A stretch of 64,000 bases of DNA from Paraburkholderia phenazinium (lineage in GTDB: Bacteria > Pseudomonadota > Gammaproteobacteria > Burkholderiales > Burkholderiaceae), in NCBI RefSeq assembly GCF_900142845.1, contig NZ_FSRU01000002.1, positions 1,364,001-1,428,000 on the forward strand, read 5' to 3'. Shown in pieces: positions 59,949-64,000 of this stretch. Within the stretch, counting starts at the first letter, position 1; each line of letters begins with the position of its first letter. Below the pieces are notes generated by a model. That model saw only the letters and a list, made by a program, of their open reading frames with translations. It made no database searches and had not been told where the DNA came from. A program made the position numbers and the translations under genes.

Positions 59949-61421
59949 TCAGGCGATCAGCAGATCGTCGCGCCAGTCGATCCGCACGTAGCGTGCTTTC
60001 GCATCGGGAGTGCCGGTGCCGGCGTCTGCGCCGGCGGCGTCCGGCGTAGGCCAGGCCGCGCGGTTCACGCCGAGCAGCGGCACGAACAGCAGCGTGTCGC
60101 CCGCGAACAGCAGCGGCACGTCGCGCTTCCACGCCGGCACGCCGCGCTCCTGAAACAGGTTCTTGAGCGTGCGGCCCGGGCCTTGCGCACTGCTGCGCAT
60201 GCGCTCGCCACCGCTGCGCGAGCGCGCCGTGAGCGGCGCCGTGCTGAGGAGCGCAACTGGCACGGCGTCAGGGTCGTCAGCAGCGGACTCGGCAAACACG
60301 AAGGTGCCGCGCCATTGCGGCAAACGCCAGATTGTTTCGCCCTGCCAGGCAAGCTCGCTCACAGCACGCGCAACGAATGCGGTCTCGTCGGCGGGCTCGG
60401 CGCTGTCGCCCGCTTCCCAGTAAATCTGCCCGCGATAGCTGCGCAACGCCTGCCCCGCATGATCGACGCGCAGGCTGTGGCCCTCGCCGGCTTCGCGCAG
60501 TTGCCGCAAGGCATCCGTGAGACGCGCGGTGGATGGCGCCGGCAACCCTACTGAGCGCATCCAGAAACGCAGGAGGTTCAGCGCGCGATCGTCGTCGAGT
60601 GCGAGCAGTGCGTCGCGTGAAAGCGCGTGGCTCACGTCGTCCGCGACGGTCTGCATGTCGAGACGCGCCAGTTCGTCGAGCAGACGTTGCGCGGACGCCG
60701 CATGGCCCGCCGTCCGCGCCAGCGCATCGCGAAAGCCCGGAAAATGGACGGACAGCGTGGGCAGCACGTCATGGCGCAAGGCATTGCGTGCATAGCGGGT
60801 ATCCGCATTCGATTCGTCGTCGACCCACTTCAGCCCTCGCCCCGCCGCGTACTGCTCTAGTTGCGCGCGCAACAATCGCAGCAGCGGCCGCACGCGCGTC
60901 ACCGTAGCGCCGGCGGGCAAGTACTCGTGGGCCATCGCGGCAAGACCGGCCAGCCCGGCTCCGCGCAGCAACTGCAGCAGCACCGTTTCGGCCTGATCGT
61001 CGGCATGCTGCGCGAGCCACAGCGTGCTCGCGCCGTGCTGCGCACACAACGCGTCGAGCGCACGATAACGCGCCTCGCGCGCAGCCGCCTCGACGCTCAC
61101 GCCCGCCTCGCACACAACCTCGACACGCTCTGCCGCAAACGCGATGCCACGCTCGCGCGCGAACGCCTCGCAGTGCGCGAGCCAGTGATCGGCGTGAGGA
61201 CTGAGACCGTGATGAACATGCAGCGCGATGCAACGCGACGGGCCGGCGACGCGCACCGCGGCGTCGAGCAATACGCTGGAGTCGATACCGCCGCTGAATG
61301 CGATCGCCACGCGTGCGTCTGCCGCATGCCCGGAGCGAGCAGACGGAGACAGCGCAGAAAGCGCTGCGCCGACCGCCTCGAGAACGAGGCGGTCGGCGGG
61401 AGAGTCAGCGGGGTGGGTCAC
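59949..61421 (-). CDS. tilS: tRNA(Ile)-lysidine synthetase
   Basis: This 490-residue N-type ATP pyrophosphatase converts C34 of tRNA-Ile(CAU) to lysidine, making it read AUA. The PP-loop SGGIDSS is at 43-49, and LHVHHGLSPHADHW and WLAQHADDQAETVLLQLLRG are diagnostic. TilS-specific middle and C-terminal domains follow, with LKNLFQERGVPAWKRDVPLLF. The start is GTG at 61421. It lies 44 bases downstream of accA. Confidence 0.94.
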   Translation of the reverse strand: MTHPADSPADRLVLEAVGAALSALSPSARSGHAADARVAIAFSGGIDSSVLLDAAVRVAGPSRCIALHVHHGLSPHADHWLAHCEAFARERGIAFAAERVEVVCEAGVSVEAAAREARYRALDALCAQHGASTLWLAQHADDQAETVLLQLLRGAGLAGLAAMAHEYLPAGATVTRVRPLLRLLRAQLEQYAAGRGLKWVDDESNADTRYARNALRHDVLPTLSVHFPGFRDALARTAGHAASAQRLLDELARLDMQTVADDVSHALSRDALLALDDDRALNLLRFWMRSVGLPAPSTARLTDALRQLREAGEGHSLRVDHAGQALRSYRGQIYWEAGDSAEPADETAFVARAVSELAWQGETIWRLPQWRGTFVFAESAADDPDAVPVALLSTAPLTARSRSGGERMRSSAQGPGRTLKNLFQERGVPAWKRDVPLLFAGDTLLFVPLLGVNRAAWPTPDAAGADAGTGTPDAKARYVRIDWRDDLLIA

Positions 61422-61465
61422 GGCGCGGCGGCGCTAAGCGCCCTGGAGTGTGGAGTACGGCCGGC

Positions 61466-62437
61466 TTATACGCCCGGCGTCGTTTCCTTGAACTTGCCGT
61501 ACGACATCAGCCGGTCGAAGCGGCGTTGACGCAGGTCCGGAACGCTCATGCCCTGGAACTGACGCAGCGAATCGGCCAGCGCGCGGCGCAACATGGCGGC
61601 CATGCCCTTCGGATCGCGATGCGCGCCGCCGAGCGGCTCGTTGACGATCTTGTCGATCAGGCCGAGCGCCTTCAGACGATGCGCGGTGAGGCCCAGCGCT
61701 TCGGCCGCTTCCGGCGCCTTCGCCGCGCTCTTCCACAGAATCGACGCGCAGCCTTCCGGCGAGATCACCGAGTAGGTCGAGAATTGCAGCATCAGCACAC
61801 TGTCGCCCACGGCGATAGCCAGCGCGCCGCCCGAACCGCCTTCACCGATGATCGTCGAGATGATCGGCGTTTTCAGTTCGGCCATCACGTACAGATTGCG
61901 GCCAATGGCTTCCGACTGGCCGCGCTCTTCCGCGCCGATGCCGGGATAAGCGCCCGGCGTGTCGATAAACGTGAAGAGCGGCAAGCCGAATTTTTCGGCG
62001 AGACGCATCAACCGTTCGGCCTTGCGATAGCCTTCCGGACGCGGCATGCCGAAGTTGCGCAGCGAGCGCTCCTTGGTGTCGCGCCCCTTCTGGTGGCCGA
62101 TCACCATGCATGCCTGACCGTTGAAACGCGCAAAGCCGCCGACAATCGCCAGATCGTCCGCGAACGCACGGTCGCCGTGCAGTTCGTGGAAATCGGTGAA
62201 CAGTTCGGCCACGTAATCGAACGTGTATGGGCGCTGCGGATGACGGGCAATTTGCGAAACCTGCCACGGGGACAGGTTGGCGTAGAGATCCTTGGTGAGC
62301 TGCTGACTCTTCTTGGACAGCCGCTCGATTTCTTCCGAAATATCGACGGCCGAATCGTCCTGCACGAAGCGCAATTCTTCGATCTTCGCTTCGAGTTCCG
62401 CGATCGGCTGCTCGAAATCCAGAAAAGTGGTCTTCAT
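61466..62437 (-). CDS. accA: Acetyl-CoA carboxylase, carboxyltransferase alpha subunit
   Basis: This 323-residue subunit joins AccD to transfer carboxyl to acetyl-CoA in the first step of fatty-acid synthesis. Hallmarks are [67 protein letters not shown] and [16 protein letters not shown]. Length and content match E. coli AccA. The ATG at 62437 has AAGGA upstream. It is the first gene of the accA-tilS pair; the upstream promoter and inverted repeat are annotated separately. Confidence 0.96.
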   Translation of the reverse strand: MKTTFLDFEQPIAELEAKIEELRFVQDDSAVDISEEIERLSKKSQQLTKDLYANLSPWQVSQIARHPQRPYTFDYVAELFTDFHELHGDRAFADDLAIVGGFARFNGQACMVIGHQKGRDTKERSLRNFGMPRPEGYRKAERLMRLAEKFGLPLFTFIDTPGAYPGIGAEERGQSEAIGRNLYVMAELKTPIISTIIGEGGSGGALAIAVGDSVLMLQFSTYSVISPEGCASILWKSAAKAPEAAEALGLTAHRLKALGLIDKIVNEPLGGAHRDPKGMAAMLRRALADSLRQFQGMSVPDLRQRRFDRLMSYGKFKETTPGV

Positions 62438-62471
62438 TGGTTTTAATCCTTGGACTTACCAGGCAGCGCGT

Positions 62472-62497
62472 ATTCTAACCGCGACCGCCGCTGTCAA
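62472..62497 (-). promoter_or_regulatory. Candidate promoter of accA
   Basis: On the minus strand a consensus TTGACA (62497-62492) is followed by TAGAAT (62477-62472). The spacing is only 14, so the true -35 may be the overlapping TTTTGA two bases upstream. The leader would be about 30 bases. Confidence 0.5.
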
Positions 62498-62510
62498 AAC
62501 TACCTCGAAA

Positions 62511-62534
62511 CTATCGACTCATAAAAATCGATAG
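62511..62534. promoter_or_regulatory. Inverted repeat upstream of the accA promoter
   Basis: Perfect arms CTATCGA (62511-62517) and TCGATAG (62528-62534) with a 10-base AT-rich spacer lie 14 bases upstream of the -35. This may be a regulator operator or a cruciform. Confidence 0.45.
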
Positions 62535-62582
62535 CATAGAGGCAGCATCACATCAAACTAGATTCCGCAAGAAAACGCCGGG

Positions 62583-62642
62583 CCGCCCCAAGTTCGCTTA
62601 CCGCCCCCTTGTGGGGCCTGGCGCGAAGCGTCAGGCTTGGGC
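62583..62642 (-). terminator. Large GC-rich hairpin after the AlkA-like gene
   Basis: Outer arms GCCCCAAGTTCGCT and AGCG...GCTTGGGCG pair imperfectly around an inner CCCCCTTGTGGGG hairpin, directly after the glycosylase stop codon. No T-run is present, so factor-assisted termination or RNA protection is possible. Confidence 0.45.
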
Positions 62643-62644
62643 GC

Positions 62645-63679
62645 TCAATAATCCACCGGCAACGGATCCAGACTACGCCACATATACCAGGTTGCGACCG
62701 TACGCCACGGTTCCCAGTTCGCGGCCACCTCGCGCGCTTCGCTGCGCGTCACCGGTTCGCCGCTGAAATAGTTGAGGCTGATTGCGCGGATCAGGCCGAG
62801 GTCGTCGAGCGGCAGAACGTCCGGGCGCGACAGATTGAAGATCAGAAACATCTCCGCGGTCCAGCGGCCGATGCCGCGGATCTGCGTGAGCTCGGCGATC
62901 ACCGCCTCGTCTTCCATCGAGGTCCACTTGCCCACGTGCAACGCACCGGAAACGAAGTGCTCGGCCAGATCGAGAATGTATTCCGCCTTGCGCTTCGACA
63001 GGCCGCATGCCATCAGCTTGTCCTGGCCGAGCTTGATGAACTGCTGCGGCACGAGCTTCGGACAGGCGCTTTCGACACGCTGCCACGCAGCCTGCGCCGA
63101 GGCCACCGAGATTTGCTGTCCCACGACGGAACGCGCGAGCGTGACGAACGGATCGCCGCGGCTCAGCAGATGCACCGGACCGAATTTCGGAATCAGTTTC
63201 TTGAGGATGCGGTCGCGCTTGACGAGATCGGCGCAGGCCTTGTCCCAGTACGCAGGGCGCGTGACTTCCGGCGTCAGGCCGCCCACCTGCACCGCCACGG
63301 CGACATCCGCATCGTCGAGGACACGCGTCTTGCGGACAACTTCGCCCTCATGCAGATCATCGCGCGCGAGTTCCTGCGCGTCGTCGACGCGTTCGGCCGG
63401 CACGGCGCCGTTACCGCCATGATGTTTCGCACGCGACACGCGCGGCGCTTTCGCCCCCTTGGCGAGCTTCGGCGCATGCGCAGACGCACCGTTGAGCGCG
63501 CGCTTCACGGCGGTCTTTTTTGCGGTACTGCCTGTCTTGCCGGCGACCTTAGCCAATGCCGGCGATGCCGACGCTGCTTTCGCCGCGCTGCCGCTGCGCG
63601 TGCGCGTCGATTTCACTGCGGCTGCCGCGCCTGTTTGAGACGCAGCCCGTTTAGCCAGCGTCTTCGTGGCCGTTGCCAT
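62645..63679 (-). CDS. DNA-3-methyladenine glycosylase II, AlkA-like, with basic tail
   Basis: This 344-residue base-excision glycosylase excises alkylated purines. The HhH-GPD domain spans about 150-335. It has SVVGQQISVASAQAAWQRV, the helix-hairpin-helix LTQIRGIGRWTAEMFLIFNL, and the catalytic aspartate in VLPLDDLGL. The first 90 or so residues are Ala/Lys/Ser/Thr-rich low complexity (SAAKAASASPALAKVAGKTG), like a histone H1 or bacterial H1-like tail, and are absent from E. coli AlkA. The ATG at 63679 has AGGAGG upstream. It lies 47 bases downstream of cysS on the same strand. Confidence 0.9.
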   Translation of the reverse strand: MATATKTLAKRAASQTGAAAAVKSTRTRSGSAAKAASASPALAKVAGKTGSTAKKTAVKRALNGASAHAPKLAKGAKAPRVSRAKHHGGNGAVPAERVDDAQELARDDLHEGEVVRKTRVLDDADVAVAVQVGGLTPEVTRPAYWDKACADLVKRDRILKKLIPKFGPVHLLSRGDPFVTLARSVVGQQISVASAQAAWQRVESACPKLVPQQFIKLGQDKLMACGLSKRKAEYILDLAEHFVSGALHVGKWTSMEDEAVIAELTQIRGIGRWTAEMFLIFNLSRPDVLPLDDLGLIRAISLNYFSGEPVTRSEAREVAANWEPWRTVATWYMWRSLDPLPVDY

Positions 63680-63726
63680 CCTGCCTCCTGCCTGGCGAGT
63701 CGATCAAAGGGAAGTACGAGGTGCGC

Positions 63727-64000
63727 TCACACGCGCCGCCACTCGGTCAACCCGCCGGGTTTGTCTTCAAGTGCAACGCCGGCTTCGAGCAATTCGGCCC
63801 GAATCCGGTCTGCTGCCGCATAGTCCTTCGCCTGCTTGGCGGCCACGCGCGCGGCGATCTTTGCTTCGATCGCGGCGGCGCCGAGCGCGCCTTCACTCGC
63901 GCTGCCCGCAGCCTGCTGCAGGAACGCACGCGGCTCACGGCCGAGCAGTCCGACGATGCGCGCAAGCGCACGCAGTTGTCGGGCCAGCGCGGCATCGCGC
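63727..64000 (-). CDS. cysS: Cysteinyl-tRNA synthetase, C-terminal part
   Basis: The gene enters from beyond the window end; about 90 C-terminal residues are visible and end at TGA 63729-63727. The frame reads [19 protein letters not shown], then [20 protein letters not shown] and [20 protein letters not shown] before the terminal TEWRRV. This matches the CysS C-terminal helical domain, including the family's typical end (D-x-P-x-G-T-x-W-x-R). No start codon lies inside the window. Confidence 0.92.
   Translation of the reverse strand, partial: RDAALARQLRALARIVGLLGREPRAFLQQAAGSASEGALGAAAIEAKIAARVAAKQAKDYAAADRIRAELLEAGVALEDKPGGLTEWRRV

Overview
The window is ordinary, gene-dense chromosomal DNA of a high-GC betaproteobacterium, most likely Burkholderia sensu lato (Paraburkholderia-like). 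The reasons are the codon and GC bias, strong matches of the encoded proteins to that group, the conserved blocks tsaB-rimI-udg and accA-tilS-lysC, and a DUF2866-type small protein. I see no phage, insertion sequence, CRISPR array or secretion island. The nearest thing to a novel system is a set of small regulatory or structural oddities, listed as findings.

Layout. Positions 1-7118: 3' end of dapE, prmB, cardiolipin synthase, glutathione peroxidase, a YheS-type ABC-F protein, a CoA-transferase/racemase family III enzyme and a small DUF2866-like protein. 7258-13282: radA and alr (minus), lplT and thiD (plus), DUF1853 (minus). 13282-15684: an overlapping minus-strand operon tsaB-rimI-udg-DUF1853. 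15933-18247: an acyl-CoA-binding protein and an RhlE-like DEAD-box helicase with a long leader. 18711-24561: a glyoxylate-shunt region with aceA and aceB flanking a universal stress protein, a LysR regulator and a haloacid dehalogenase. 24708-26822: gamma-glutamylcyclotransferase-like, AraC regulator, GNAT acetyltransferase.

27069-36783 is a complete xylose-isomerase locus: xylA, xylB and xylFGH (minus), divergent xylR and then galM (plus). A 38-bp element is repeated upstream of xylA and xylB with identical internal spacing. 36953-39387 holds a small secreted protein that seems to start at ATT and a Tat-exported purple-acid-phosphatase-like enzyme. 39507-42298 pairs an AEC carrier with NAD-type malic enzyme. 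42581-45372 has a diguanylate cyclase overlapping a membrane protein, and a methyltransferase.

45667-47971 holds five tRNA genes (Ala, Glu, Asp, Glu, Asp), the Glu-Asp pair being a tandem duplication, directly downstream of gltX. A 12-bp minisatellite lies upstream of gltX. 48473-50232: a patatin lipoprotein and an NlpC/P60 hydrolase. 50361-56133: the yejABEF peptide transporter, divergent from fabI. 57155-63727: a small secreted protein, tRNA-Ser(GCU), lysC, tilS, accA and an AlkA-like glycosylase with a histone-H1-like tail. The window ends inside cysS.

Metabolically, the glyoxylate shunt, malic enzyme with an organic-acid carrier, ACBP, the CoA racemase, accA and fabI point to flexible growth on acetate, fatty acids and C4 acids, with xylose as a dedicated sugar. 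Coordinates were read by hand; all start choices and promoter calls are inferences from visible ribosome-binding sites and hexamers.
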